A stretch of 64,000 nt of DNA, taken from assembly GCA_938035125.1 (NCBI GenBank), contig CALHNS010000037.1, forward strand, positions 1 to 64,000. The letters run 5' to 3'. This document shows, piece by piece, positions 30,669 to 41,835 of this stretch; within the stretch, counting starts at the first letter, position 1; every line of letters starts with the position of its first letter. A model generated the notes under the pieces. The model made no database searches. It saw only the letters and a list, made by a program, of their open reading frames with translations, and was not told the DNA's origin. The DNA is from an uncultured Granulosicoccaceae bacterium. Its GTDB lineage: Bacteria > Pseudomonadota > Gammaproteobacteria > Granulosicoccales > Granulosicoccaceae. The position numbers and the translations under genes are program-made.

Positions 30669-31226
30669 GTGGCAACAAGATTATTAACCCCTTCCATGGC
30701 CGCAAAGCACATCGCTTGCGGCCAGTTAATTGCCTACCCAACAGAGGCGGTTTATGGCATTGGCTGCGACCCAAACAATACCGATGCCTTACAGGCTGTG
30801 TTAACACTTAAATCACGCGATGAGCACAAAGGTTTTATCTTAATTGCCGCTAACCAAGCCCAGTTAACCCCTTACATTGATATCGCCAGCGCTGATGATC
30901 AACAAAGACTTGATAACGCGTGGCCAGGCCCTATTACCTTTGTGTGTAAGGCCAAACCCAATGCGCCAAAGCTACTCACTGGGGGCCGAGATTCAATTGC
31001 TGTTCGAGTGTCGTCGCACCCAGTGGTTATAGAGCTCTGTAAGCGCTGCGATCATGCGTTGATATCTACCAGCGCAAACATTAGCGGAAAACCTGCGATA
31101 ACAAACGCCTCTGATGTACTGGCAGAATTTGGCGATGAGATTAGCGGGGTTGTGGAAGGCTCACTAGGCACCTTAACAACAGCCACCCCTATTTTTTCGC
31201 TCATTAGCGGCAAACAATTACGCTAA
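30669..31226 (+). CDS. tsaC: Threonylcarbamoyl-AMP synthase (YrdC/Sua5 family)
   Basis: QLIAYPTEAVYGIGCDP, WPGPITFVC, ALISTSANISGKPA; GTG start. Confidence 0.93.
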   Translation: MATRLLTPSMAAKHIACGQLIAYPTEAVYGIGCDPNNTDALQAVLTLKSRDEHKGFILIAANQAQLTPYIDIASADDQQRLDNAWPGPITFVCKAKPNAPKLLTGGRDSIAVRVSSHPVVIELCKRCDHALISTSANISGKPAITNASDVLAEFGDEISGVVEGSLGTLTTATPIFSLISGKQLR

Positions 31227-31271
31227 GTCCTGTAATAATGGGGCATTCTTTAGCTCACACCCTCGTGTTAC

Positions 31272-32189
31272 ATGACCACATCCGATGTTGATGCAGCCGC
31301 AGTCCGGCGCTTTTTAACTCAGTTCCACGACGATTTATGCGAAAAACTTGAAGCCCTAGATGGCTCAGCTAAGTTTGTTGATGATCATTGGGAACGCGCC
31401 GAAGGCGGAGGTGGTAACACAAGAACCTTAACTAACGGCGCACTGTTTGAAAAAGCAGGCGTTGCCTTCTCCCATATTCGTGGTAACAAACTTCCTCCAT
31501 CAGCATCAGCGGCCAGACCCGAACTTGCCGGTCGCAGCTATGAGGCAATGGGCGTCTCTCTGGTTCTTCATCCTGACAACCCACACGTGCCCACAAGCCA
31601 CGCCAATGTGCGTTTTTTTCATGCTGAAAAACCTGGCGAAGATCCTGTTTGGTGGTTTGGTGGGGGCTTCGATTTAACGCCCTATTACGCGCACGTTGAA
31701 GATTGTGTGCATTGGCATCAAAGCGCTAAGAATGCCTGCGACCCATTCGGTGAAGAGCTACACCCAAAGTTTAAATCCTGGTGCGATGACTACTTTTATC
31801 TAAAGCACCGCAATGAAGCCAGAGGCATAGGTGGGTTATTTTTTGATGATTTCAACGGGCAAGGTTTTGATCATGCCTTTGGATTGATGCAATCAGTTGC
31901 CACCCATTTTTATAAAGCCTATGAACCTATAGCCACTCGGCGCCGCGACGAAACTTACACAGAAGCCCAAAAGAATTTCCAATGTTACCGACGCGGCCGC
32001 TACGTAGAATTTAATTTAGTGTTCGATCGCGGCACCTTGTTCGGCTTGCAGTCGGGCGGGCGTACAGAATCGATATTAATGTCGTTGCCACCAAGAGTTC
32101 ATTGGGAGTATCGATATGAGCCAGAAGCCGGATCACCCGAAGCCGCTCTTTACAATGATTTCTTACCCGTAAAAGATTGGCTTTTATAG
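31272..32189 (+). CDS. hemF: Oxygen-dependent coproporphyrinogen III oxidase
   Basis: [65 protein letters not shown]. Confidence 0.98.
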   Translation: MTTSDVDAAAVRRFLTQFHDDLCEKLEALDGSAKFVDDHWERAEGGGGNTRTLTNGALFEKAGVAFSHIRGNKLPPSASAARPELAGRSYEAMGVSLVLHPDNPHVPTSHANVRFFHAEKPGEDPVWWFGGGFDLTPYYAHVEDCVHWHQSAKNACDPFGEELHPKFKSWCDDYFYLKHRNEARGIGGLFFDDFNGQGFDHAFGLMQSVATHFYKAYEPIATRRRDETYTEAQKNFQCYRRGRYVEFNLVFDRGTLFGLQSGGRTESILMSLPPRVHWEYRYEPEAGSPEAALYNDFLPVKDWLL

Positions 32190-32244
32190 CTATTTTCGAC
32201 AACTCTACGAGTATAAGCACGCTCACTGTATCAAGGAGTAGACC

Positions 32245-32625
32245 ATGAGAACGTTAATCAGCTCAGGCTCTGAATTTGAAGAAAAAATAGGTTACAGCCG
32301 AGCGGTAAGGCAGGATCCTTGGGTGTTTGTTGCAGGCACCACAGGCTATGACTATTCGAACATGACCATATCTGATGATATTGTTCAACAAACCGATCAA
32401 TGTTTGCAAAACATTCAACGCGCACTGGAAGATGCCGAAAGCTCTTTAAACGATGTAGTACGAGTAACTTATGTGCTTACAGACGCTGAAGAATTTCCAA
32501 AGTGCTGGCCTACATTAAGAAAATATTTAGGCGATGTACGCCCTGCTGCCATGATGATTGTTGCAGGCTTGGCCGATCCTAAAATGAAGATTGAAATTGA
32601 AGTAACCGCATTGAAACAGTTATAG
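32245..32625 (+). CDS. RidA/YjgF family protein
   Basis: FVAGTTGYDY, QTDQCLQNIQRALEDAESSLNDVVRVTYVLTD, RPAAMMIVAGLADPKMKIEIEVTA. Confidence 0.92.
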   Translation: MRTLISSGSEFEEKIGYSRAVRQDPWVFVAGTTGYDYSNMTISDDIVQQTDQCLQNIQRALEDAESSLNDVVRVTYVLTDAEEFPKCWPTLRKYLGDVRPAAMMIVAGLADPKMKIEIEVTALKQL

Positions 32626-32652
32626 ATGGCATTAAAGCTATTCGCTTAATGC

Positions 32653-32676
32653 GCAACCGCAACCGCAACCGCAACC
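32653..32676. repeat. (GCAACC)4 hexanucleotide tandem repeat in a convergent intergenic region
   Basis: Direct reading: gcaaccgcaaccgcaaccgcaacc. Confidence 0.95.
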
Positions 32677-32680
32677 CATG

Positions 32681-33115
32681 TTAACTGCGCACAAACAGCA
32701 TAACAAACCCTAAGTTATACCAAGCGTGCAATGCGATACACGGTAGCACCGATTGGGCTTTATCTCGCGCCCAGCCAAAAACTAATGAAGGCACAATTAC
32801 GCTCGCAGCCCATGCAAGGGGCTGAGAAAACGCATGAAAACTTGCAAAAATAACGGACGTAATAAGGTTTGCGTAGCTGATATTCAAATGCGGCTTGCGA
32901 CGTAGTTTCGGTTGTTCATACAACCAAGCTTGCAAGCCACCTCGAAAAACAAATTCTTCCAACACGGGGGATAACAAGACAATGAAAAAAAACACCTGAA
33001 GGCCTGGCCAACCGGGTTGTTTAGGTACGCCAAAAAACAGCAAACCGACCCAAACCATGGGGCCTGCGATAAGGGCAAGCCAGAACCAACGCTGACTTAC
33101 CCACGATAAATTCAA
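32681..33115 (-). CDS. CPBP-family glutamic intramembrane protease (short, possibly JDVT-CTERM-type)
   Basis: SPVLEEFVFRGGLQAWLYE, SVIFASFHAF, PSLVFGWARDKAQSVLPCIALHAWYN. Confidence 0.82.
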   Translation of the reverse strand: MNLSWVSQRWFWLALIAGPMVWVGLLFFGVPKQPGWPGLQVFFFIVLLSPVLEEFVFRGGLQAWLYEQPKLRRKPHLNISYANLITSVIFASFHAFSQPLAWAASVIVPSLVFGWARDKAQSVLPCIALHAWYNLGFVMLFVRS

Positions 33116-33132
33116 CTTTTCACCAGCGAATA

Positions 33133-34386
33133 CTATCTTGGTCGCTCAAAGATTTCGAATCGGTTATTAGAGGCTCGACCTTCTTCGGTAGCGTTATCGA
33201 ATAACGGCCGCGAGCCGCCAAACGATCGTAGAATGAGCCGATTCGCCCTAACACCCTTTTCCAGTAAATAGGTGCCAACTGTTTTCAAGCGACCGCGAGT
33301 CAGTATGGCTTGGGACCGAACATCACCTTCATTATCGGTGTGCGAATGCAATTCAATTCGAGCACCCGGGTATTGATTAACCAGTAAATCGGCCAAGAAA
33401 TTTAACTGAGCTTCACCAGCTGCTGCCAATTCGGTTGAGCCTTCTACAAATTTGACACCGCTTAAAACGCCATCAAATAAGGCACAACCGTTCGCCCGAA
33501 CAGGGTAACCCAGCTCGGATGAAGGACAACGATCATCAGCATCGGCTACACCGTCTCTGTCAGCATCGGCAATACCTGTAGGAACTTGCGGCGTATCGGG
33601 CTGCACAGGCCGAGTTGGAATCGTTGGCACCGTAGGCGAATTCGCTGTGATAGGTGTAGTCGGAATTGCCTGCACTTCAGGCACTGAAGGCGCTTGAGGC
33701 TGCCCTGCAGGAACCGTTGGGTTAGGAGATGCTGATGGAAAGCGAGAGGTCGTCGCTGGGGGCGGCGGTAGTAAACCGACTCCTGTTCGGCGAGTGCCGC
33801 CAAAACGAAACACCAAGCTTAACGACCCAGAAACGGTATCTATATCGTGTAAAAAGGCTTCGCCACGAACGGCCACGTTAGCGTGTAAGTAAGTTTCAAA
33901 GCCCGCCCCAGCACCGAAGTAGACGCCATTTTCACGCTCAAGCTCAGTATCGGATTCGCGAGTGGCGAAACCTAGTCCAAATCGGCCGTAAAGGGATGTA
34001 CCAAAAACACTTTGATTTAAATTGTTATCACGCGTATCAAAAAATCGATAAACAACGGATGCATCGGCTGCGTTATACACCACCGAGTTTCCGTCTTCCA
34101 ACACAGCCTCCCCTAAAGAGAACCCCTGAAGTTGAAGACTGGAACGTTCATCTAAGTCTTTGCCAATCATGAAGGTTCCACCACCGCTTAAAAATTCTAC
34201 GGTGTTGTTGCCTGGCTGCACAGGATCAGGCGCTAACCAAGAGCCTGTTCCACCAAACCCGATGTACCACTGATCATCGCGGCCGGTGGCGTGCGCCGAG
34301 CCAGTCCATCCGACCAACACAGGCAGCGCCACAGTGGCTGCTACAGATAATGTTCTAATTAATAATAAAGGCGTGTTCACAAACAA
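33133..34386 (-). CDS. OmpA-family protein with beta-barrel-like N-domain and TSP3-like linker
   Basis: Signal peptide; DADRDGVADADDRCP; C-terminal IELHSHTDNEGDVRSQAILTRGRLKTVGTYLLEKGVRANRL...SNNRFEI. Confidence 0.9.
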   Translation of the reverse strand: MFVNTPLLLIRTLSVAATVALPVLVGWTGSAHATGRDDQWYIGFGGTGSWLAPDPVQPGNNTVEFLSGGGTFMIGKDLDERSSLQLQGFSLGEAVLEDGNSVVYNAADASVVYRFFDTRDNNLNQSVFGTSLYGRFGLGFATRESDTELERENGVYFGAGAGFETYLHANVAVRGEAFLHDIDTVSGSLSLVFRFGGTRRTGVGLLPPPPATTSRFPSASPNPTVPAGQPQAPSVPEVQAIPTTPITANSPTVPTIPTRPVQPDTPQVPTGIADADRDGVADADDRCPSSELGYPVRANGCALFDGVLSGVKFVEGSTELAAAGEAQLNFLADLLVNQYPGARIELHSHTDNEGDVRSQAILTRGRLKTVGTYLLEKGVRANRLILRSFGGSRPLFDNATEEGRASNNRFEIFERPR

Positions 34387-34478
34387 CCCTGATTGGGAAT
34401 GTCAATAACGTGACTAAACTATAGTAAAAACTATGGTGTTTGCCCTTTTTTCGCATCGGCAATTGTCAAAGGTTTGAT

Positions 34479-35510
<1,032 letters not shown>

Positions 35511-35622
35511 TTACGTTGGTGATAAGTGATAGCCAGTAACAGGACGATTGCTGCCCATTTGGCGTATCCTTTCACTATAGCGTTTTCATTCATTTCGAAG
35601 CAAAAACAGCACAAAAAAGACG

Positions 35623-36450
35623 ATGAATACATCCAGTTTTCTCATTGTAGGCGGGGCAACCGCGCTGGGGGCTACGGCTCTGTATCTTGCTATTCAATTT
35701 GGCATGAATGCCTCTGATGAATATGCATCAAAGCTTTCGGTAACTAGCCAAGAGTATCTAAAACTTCGCGCCAAAGCACTGGCCATGGGGGAAGACCCCA
35801 CAAAAATTAAAGACAACGCAGCCCGCTCGCAGCGCCCTGCGAATTACAACGTCACTCTCAGCGCATCAACAACCTCTCCTTACATACGTCCAGACTCTGA
35901 CGAAGTGGCTGCGAAAAAAGCAGGCTTAAGCGAAGAGGAACTGCAGATTTTAATGAAAAAAGCCATGGCTGCTGGCGATGTAGTTAAAGAGGAAGAGGAA
36001 ATTTACGTTCCAAACATTGATTTGGACGGCGATGGAAATTACACCGTTCACGATGAAATTCGACTGCAGTTAGCCACTGAAGAGATGTCGGATGAAAAGC
36101 GTGAAATGCTTGAAGCTCTGCTGCCTAAAGACAAACCTGAACCCGTTCGAGCGGTTAACGTCACGTTGAAGTTTGATACCAAAAGCTGTGTAGTACCCAG
36201 AAATTCAAATAGCTTGATTGGCGTTATGTTCAGACATAAATCGCAAGCGATTCGAGGGCGAAGCCTGAATGATCTTGATGACTTAATCAATATGCGTGAG
36301 CGCTGTGATGGTACGTTGGTACTAGAAGACAACAATGAAGCCTTGTCAGAGAGCGATATCGAGCTTCGTGAAAGCCGCCGAGACGAGGTAAAATATTACC
36401 TACTTCAACGCCAAGTGCCAAAAGAAAATATCGTCGTTGGCTCACTCTAA
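35623..36450 (+). CDS. Hypothetical membrane-anchored protein with EF-hand-like loop and OmpA-like C-terminal segment
   Basis: N-terminal TM (SFLIVGGATALGATALYLAIQFG); DLDGDGNYTVHDE; C-terminus ELRESRRDEVKYYLLQRQVPKENIVVGSL. Confidence 0.6.
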   Translation: MNTSSFLIVGGATALGATALYLAIQFGMNASDEYASKLSVTSQEYLKLRAKALAMGEDPTKIKDNAARSQRPANYNVTLSASTTSPYIRPDSDEVAAKKAGLSEEELQILMKKAMAAGDVVKEEEEIYVPNIDLDGDGNYTVHDEIRLQLATEEMSDEKREMLEALLPKDKPEPVRAVNVTLKFDTKSCVVPRNSNSLIGVMFRHKSQAIRGRSLNDLDDLINMRERCDGTLVLEDNNEALSESDIELRESRRDEVKYYLLQRQVPKENIVVGSL

Positions 36451-36472
36451 CTCTAGAAGATAAAAACCTTAA

Positions 36473-37309
36473 GTGATCAATCGTTACACGGTTATCGGCA
36501 ACCCCATCGCGCACAGCGTATCCCCGGACATTCACCACATATTTGGTGATTTAGCTCAGAGACGTATTCTCTACACTCGCACTGAAGCAACTACCGAGAA
36601 TTTTGCTTCAGTGGTTCAGGCTTGGAAAGATAATGGCGGCTTAGGCTGCAATGTCACCATGCCATTTAAATCACTGGCCATGGAATGCGTCGATCGTATC
36701 AAGCCATGCGCCCGTCGAGCGCAAGCGCTGAATACCATTCTTATGCACAAAGACGGAAGCCTTGTTGGGTACAACACAGATGGCTCAGGTCTATTGGCGG
36801 ACCTTCGCGGAACACTGCGAGTTGATCCGAAAGGTTTAAGAGTATTGATGGTGGGAGCCGGAGGTGCCTCGCGAGGCGTTATGGGGCCTTTAGTTGATAG
36901 AAAACCTGCAGCTTTTGTCATTGCCAACAGAACATTATCAAAAGCTACCGATCTGGCTGAACAATTTTCCAATGAGCACTGCACAGTACAAGCGCTCACC
37001 ATTGAAAATTTAGCCAACACCGAACCATTCGATCTGGTTATTAATGCCACCTCTTCTGGGCTCACTGGCGCTCAATTGGAACTACCCGATGGCCTCTTTT
37101 CTAATAATTCTTTAGCTTACGATATGGTTTACAGCAACACCGATACCCCTTTTATGAGCTGGGCTAGAAGTCACGGAGCATCTAAGGTAGTTGATGGTTT
37201 TGGTATGTTGGTGGAACAAGCTGCTGATGCCTTTTTAATTTGGCAAGGCGTTCGCCCCAAAACTCGTTTGGTATACCCTCGTCTAGCTCACTTACGAAAA
37301 CCGGTGTAA
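36473..37309 (+). CDS. aroE: Shikimate dehydrogenase
   Basis: YTVIGNPIAHSVSPDIH, GCNVTMPFK, GYNTDGSGLLADL, VLMVGAGGASRGVMGPL, DMVYSNTDTPFMSWA; GTG start. Confidence 0.96.
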   Translation: MINRYTVIGNPIAHSVSPDIHHIFGDLAQRRILYTRTEATTENFASVVQAWKDNGGLGCNVTMPFKSLAMECVDRIKPCARRAQALNTILMHKDGSLVGYNTDGSGLLADLRGTLRVDPKGLRVLMVGAGGASRGVMGPLVDRKPAAFVIANRTLSKATDLAEQFSNEHCTVQALTIENLANTEPFDLVINATSSGLTGAQLELPDGLFSNNSLAYDMVYSNTDTPFMSWARSHGASKVVDGFGMLVEQAADAFLIWQGVRPKTRLVYPRLAHLRKPV

Positions 37310-37312
37310 GCA

Positions 37313-37756
37313 ATGAAAGCGTTTTTCTCGCCTTTAACGTTTCTTTTAGTGTTGCTAATTAGTACCGCAGTAATCGCCCAGCAAAATCAGCCGCAACCTA
37401 CCTTGCCCACCATCACGTTATCCATTAACGGCGTTGAATTAAAAACAGAAGTAGCCCAATCTGGTGAGCAACGGTTTATGGGCTTAAGTTTTCGAAAAAA
37501 ATTAGCACCCAATGCAGGAATGTTGTTTGCCTACCCTACTGAACAACAACTTACGTTTACCATGCGCAACACCTTGATACCACTCACCATTGCTTACCTA
37601 TCAAAAGACATGGTTATAAACGAATTTCATGAAATGCCCGTTGGCCCAGACCAACTATTTCCTTCAAAAAAGCCTGCGCAATTCGCGCTGGAAGTCAATC
37701 AAGGCTGGTTTGAAAAAAATGGCATTGCCGTAGGGGACCGTGTCACGTTACGCTAG
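37313..37756 (+). CDS. DUF192 domain-containing exported protein
   Basis: Signal peptide; EQRFMGLSFRKKLAPNAGMLFAYPTEQQLTFTMRNTLIPLTIAYLSKDMVI. Confidence 0.88.
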   Translation: MKAFFSPLTFLLVLLISTAVIAQQNQPQPTLPTITLSINGVELKTEVAQSGEQRFMGLSFRKKLAPNAGMLFAYPTEQQLTFTMRNTLIPLTIAYLSKDMVINEFHEMPVGPDQLFPSKKPAQFALEVNQGWFEKNGIAVGDRVTLR

Positions 37757-38631
37757 TGCGTATGAGCACACCAGATACGATTTACACCTACCATCAAAAC
37801 ACTTGGCACCAAGGCAGCATCCCGCTGCTCAAATCTGCCGATCATGCCACTTGGTTAGGCACGCTAGTTTTTGACGGCGCTCGCTGGTTCAATGGCTGCG
37901 CACCCGATCTTGACTTGCACTGCGAACGTGTAAACGCATCCGCTCAGGCGTTGGGCATGAATCCTTCGCATTCAGCACATACCATGCTGGCGTGCATTCG
38001 TGATGGCTTAAAAAATTTTGATGAAAGCACAGCGGTTTATATTCGTCCTATGTACTGGTCTACCGAATACGGTGAAGGCTTTATTAGCGCCGACCCTGAC
38101 AGCACAGATTTTGCGATCTGCTTACAAGGTATTCCCATGCCGTCAACTGATGCGAAAGCTAGCTTAACCACAACCCGTTTTCATCGCCCCACACTAGATG
38201 TGGCAACGGTGAACGCAAAAGCCGCCTGCCTATACCCCAACAATGCGCGCATGATCCGTGAAGCGCTTGCGAAAGGTTTTACGAACGCGCTAGTCACTGA
38301 TGCCCTAGGGAATGTGGCAGAGTCTGCCACCAGCAATGTGTTCATGGTGAAAGCAGGTGAAGTATTTACCCCCATACCCAACGGATGCTTCCTTGCCGGC
38401 ATCACCCGTTCTCGCATCATGGAATTATTGCGAGACGATGGGGTAACCGTTCACGAATGCACCCTTAGCTTAGAAGATTTCCATGCAGCTGATGAAGTAT
38501 TTCTAACAGGCAACATGGCCAAGGTAACACCCGTTGAGCGCTTTGATAACACACATTATTCACAAAACCATGACATGGCATTCCGCGCACGCAGCTTGTA
38601 TTGGAAATGGGCTGCCACTACAACACTTTAA
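37756..38631 (+). CDS. Class IV aminotransferase (branched-chain amino acid aminotransferase-like)
   Basis: VFDGARWFNG, VATVNAKAACLYPNNARMIREAL, GNVAESATSNVFMVKAGEVFTPIPNGCFLAGITRSRIMEL, DEVFLTGNMAKVTPVE. Confidence 0.88.
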   Translation: MRMSTPDTIYTYHQNTWHQGSIPLLKSADHATWLGTLVFDGARWFNGCAPDLDLHCERVNASAQALGMNPSHSAHTMLACIRDGLKNFDESTAVYIRPMYWSTEYGEGFISADPDSTDFAICLQGIPMPSTDAKASLTTTRFHRPTLDVATVNAKAACLYPNNARMIREALAKGFTNALVTDALGNVAESATSNVFMVKAGEVFTPIPNGCFLAGITRSRIMELLRDDGVTVHECTLSLEDFHAADEVFLTGNMAKVTPVERFDNTHYSQNHDMAFRARSLYWKWAATTTL

Positions 38632-38643
38632 GAATCAAACACT

Positions 38644-39687
38644 ATGCAATATCGAACGCTTGGTAAAACAGATCTATCGGTAAGCCAACAGTGCCTTGGC
38701 ACCATGACTTGGGGTACACAAAACACCGCTAGCGATGCCTTTGAACAGATAGATTGCGCGCGCGATGCTGGTGTAAATTTTCTGGATACCGCTGAGATGT
38801 ACCCAGTTACCCCCATGTCGGCTGAAACCCAAGGGCGCACTGAAGAAATACTAGGTGAATGGAATAAAAAATCAGGCCAACGCTCTGACATCATTATCGC
38901 TACCAAAGTTACTGGCAAAGGCCCAAAATGGATTGATAAAGGGCGCGCCATAAATGGGGATAAAATTCGAAAAGCGGTTGAAGGCAGCTTAAAGCGTTTA
39001 CAAACCGATTACATTGATGTGTATCAATTGCATTGGCCAAATCGCGGCTCTTATCACTTTCGCCAAGTGTGGGACTACGACCCAAGCAACCAAACCCATG
39101 AACACATGAAGCAATACGTGCTCGATACCTTGCGCACTTGCCAAGATCTTATCAACGAAGGAAAAATTCGGCACATTGGGCTCTCTAATGAAAGCACTTG
39201 GGGCACAGCAAAGTTCTTAAGTATCGCTGAAACTGAAAATTTACCCAGAGTGGTGAGCGTCCAAAACGAATACAACTTATTGTGTCGTTTATTTGATATT
39301 GATTTCGCAGAGCTATCTCACAATGAATCAGTGGGACTACTCGCATTCTCGCCGCTGGCCACAGGCATACTCACTGGAAAATATGCCAATGAATCCATAC
39401 CCGAAGGCTCACGAAGAAGCATACAACCTGAACTTGGTGGGCGTTACAGTGAGCGGGTCATGAAGGCAGCCAATGCTTATGACAACTTAGCCATACAGTT
39501 CAACATGAGCTCATCGGTTCAAGCGCTGGCATTTTGCCAATCTAGAAAATTTATGACAGCCGCCATAATCGGTGCCACTACAATCGAACAATTAAAGACA
39601 AATTTATCAGCCGCCGATGTGGTGCTAAGCGATGAGCATCTAAGTGAAATAGCAGCCTTACGTCGCGAATACCCTATGCCGATGTAA
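38644..39687 (+). CDS. Aldo/keto reductase (Tas-like)
   Basis: MQYRTLGKTDLSVSQQCLGTMTWG, DTAEMYPVTPMSAETQGRTEEILGEW, YIDVYQLHWPNR, FSPLATGILTGKY. Confidence 0.92.
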   Translation: MQYRTLGKTDLSVSQQCLGTMTWGTQNTASDAFEQIDCARDAGVNFLDTAEMYPVTPMSAETQGRTEEILGEWNKKSGQRSDIIIATKVTGKGPKWIDKGRAINGDKIRKAVEGSLKRLQTDYIDVYQLHWPNRGSYHFRQVWDYDPSNQTHEHMKQYVLDTLRTCQDLINEGKIRHIGLSNESTWGTAKFLSIAETENLPRVVSVQNEYNLLCRLFDIDFAELSHNESVGLLAFSPLATGILTGKYANESIPEGSRRSIQPELGGRYSERVMKAANAYDNLAIQFNMSSSVQALAFCQSRKFMTAAIIGATTIEQLKTNLSAADVVLSDEHLSEIAALRREYPMPM

Positions 39688-39716
39688 GAACCTATCGAAT
39701 CGATTCGCAAGCGAAC

Positions 39717-41318
39717 TTAATGATTAAAATGACGAATACCAGTAAACACCATCGCCATGCCGTGTTCGTTGGCAGCATCAATTACTTGTTGATCGTTCTT
39801 AGAACCGCCCGGTTGTATCACGGCCTTTATCCCTGCACTGGCAGCATTATCGATACCGTCCCTAAAAGGAAAGAATGCATCACTTGCCATCACAGAGCCT
39901 TCCACATCTAACCCCTCATCAGAAGCTTTGATACCTGCAATGCGAGCAGAGTACACACGACTCATTTGCCCTGCTCCGATTCCCACCGTGACCTTATCTC
40001 GGCAATACACAATGGCGTTCGATTTAACAAACTTAGCAACCTGCCATGCGAACAATAAATCACTGATTTCATCTTGTGAGGGTGTTCTTGCACTGACCAC
40101 GGTTAAATCTGTTGCTTGTAATCGTAGGCTGTCCTCACTTTGCACCAACAATCCACCAGAAACCGTTTTCGTTTTTAATGCTAATGGTTTGGATGCGTTG
40201 TTTACAGTATGACAATCTAATACACGCACATTGGGATAGTTAGCGCATACAGTTAAAGCATCACTTTCAATTCCTGGTGCAATGATAACTTCAACAAACT
40301 GACGTTCTGTAATAGTTTTTGCAACCGCTGCACTCAAAGGACGATTGAAAGCGATGATACCGCCAAATGCAGAAGTTGGATCCGTTCTATAAGCGCCTTC
40401 ATAGGCATCATCTAGGTTACTGGCTACACAAACACCACAAGGGTTAGCGTGCTTAACGATAACGCAAGCGGGCTGATCAAACTGTTGCACACAACCTAAT
40501 GCGGCATCAGCGTCCACCACGTTGTTGAACGACATCGCTTTACCTTGCATTAACGTTGCCGCCGATAAAGAGCCTTGTTCAGCGTTATTGTTCACATAGA
40601 ACGCAGCGGCTTGATGCGGATTTTCTCCGTATCGTAGCGTTTGCACCAAGTTATATTGTTGGTTCCAAGTACGCGGGAATGTTTGTGGATTTTCGTGCGA
40701 TGTATCAGGCGATGCATCGGATGGAACACGCCGACCCAGCCAATTGGCAATCATGCTGTCATAGTTTGCGGTGTGCTCAAAAGCGGCAACGGCTAAGTCA
40801 TAGCGCAGTTTACTTTTTGATGATTCATCCGCTGTGAATGAGTCAATCACTCGTTGATAATCATGAGGGTTACACACAACCGCAACACTCGCATGATTTT
40901 TTGCAGCCGAGCGCAACATCGCAGGCCCACCGATATCTATATTCTCAATCGCATCTTCAAAGCTAACATCTGGCTTTGATACCGTAGCTTCAAACGGATA
41001 GAGATTCACTACAACAAAATCGATTGGATCGATACCACGTTCTTGCATTACGGCATCGTCTGCCCCACGACGACCCAATATTCCGCCGTGCACAGTGGGG
41101 TGTAGGGTTTTAACGCGACCTGCCATCATTTCAGCGGCACCGGTGTGTTCGGCCACTTCAGTAACAGGCAGCCCTGCTTCAGCAATTAACGCCGCTGTGC
41201 CGCCAGTAGATAGAAGCTTAACCCCTTGGGAACTCAGCGCTTTGGCAAATTCTACAATGCCGGTTTTATCAGAAACACTTAGCAGTGCACAGCGCGTAGA
41301 TGATGACATTGAAACCAC
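39717..41318 (-). CDS. purH: Bifunctional AICAR transformylase/IMP cyclohydrolase
   Basis: [71 protein letters not shown]. Confidence 0.97.
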   Translation of the reverse strand: MVSMSSSTRCALLSVSDKTGIVEFAKALSSQGVKLLSTGGTAALIAEAGLPVTEVAEHTGAAEMMAGRVKTLHPTVHGGILGRRGADDAVMQERGIDPIDFVVVNLYPFEATVSKPDVSFEDAIENIDIGGPAMLRSAAKNHASVAVVCNPHDYQRVIDSFTADESSKSKLRYDLAVAAFEHTANYDSMIANWLGRRVPSDASPDTSHENPQTFPRTWNQQYNLVQTLRYGENPHQAAAFYVNNNAEQGSLSAATLMQGKAMSFNNVVDADAALGCVQQFDQPACVIVKHANPCGVCVASNLDDAYEGAYRTDPTSAFGGIIAFNRPLSAAVAKTITERQFVEVIIAPGIESDALTVCANYPNVRVLDCHTVNNASKPLALKTKTVSGGLLVQSEDSLRLQATDLTVVSARTPSQDEISDLLFAWQVAKFVKSNAIVYCRDKVTVGIGAGQMSRVYSARIAGIKASDEGLDVEGSVMASDAFFPFRDGIDNAASAGIKAVIQPGGSKNDQQVIDAANEHGMAMVFTGIRHFNH

Positions 41319-41332
41319 GGAGCCGAAACGAA

Positions 41333-41364
41333 AAGAGGCGTCAATGATACCAGTGACGCCTCTT
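41333..41364 (-). terminator. Strong hairpin between fis and purH (terminator or attenuator)
   Basis: Perfect 11-bp inverted repeat AAGAGGCGTCA (41333-41343) / TGACGCCTCTT (41354-41364), 10-nt loop, followed on the minus strand by TTCGTTT. Confidence 0.7.
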
Positions 41365-41423
41365 ACCTTCGGTTATCTCAGTTATGAACGACTACCGATA
41401 TTTCGATAGCACGCCGTTTGAAT

Positions 41424-41825
41424 CTAACGCAGGTTCAATGCGGCCAAACGAGTTCTTAACGTGCCTCGACTAATGCCTAGCCAAGCCGCTGCTTTGCTTT
41501 GATTACCGCGGCATTCTTCCATAACAAACCCGAACAATGCGGTTTCCACTTGTTGCATAACCAAGCGATGTAAGTCTGATGGGGTTTCACCGTTTAGCAT
41601 GTCCATGTACTCACGCAATTCTTCTCTTACGCAGTGGTGGATGGGGGTGGTGCGCCCATTTAACTCAGTGTTTATTTCAGAAGGGTGCGCTGCCCTCAGG
41701 TTTTGCGGTGCTGCCAACTCAGCGGATGTGGGTGCAGCACTTCTTAACGAAGCTTGCGACTCATTTGAATTATTGGATACCAATTGATTGGCGATTGAAT
41801 TTTGTGTGTATGTGTCTGTAGTCAT
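41424..41825 (-). CDS. fis: Fis-family DNA-binding protein
   Basis: LHRLVMQQVETALFGFVMEECRGNQSKAAAWLGISRGTLRTRLAALNL; conserved position between dusB and purH. Confidence 0.88.
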   Translation of the reverse strand: MTTDTYTQNSIANQLVSNNSNESQASLRSAAPTSAELAAPQNLRAAHPSEINTELNGRTTPIHHCVREELREYMDMLNGETPSDLHRLVMQQVETALFGFVMEECRGNQSKAAAWLGISRGTLRTRLAALNLR

Positions 41826-41835
41826 GCTTTATGTA

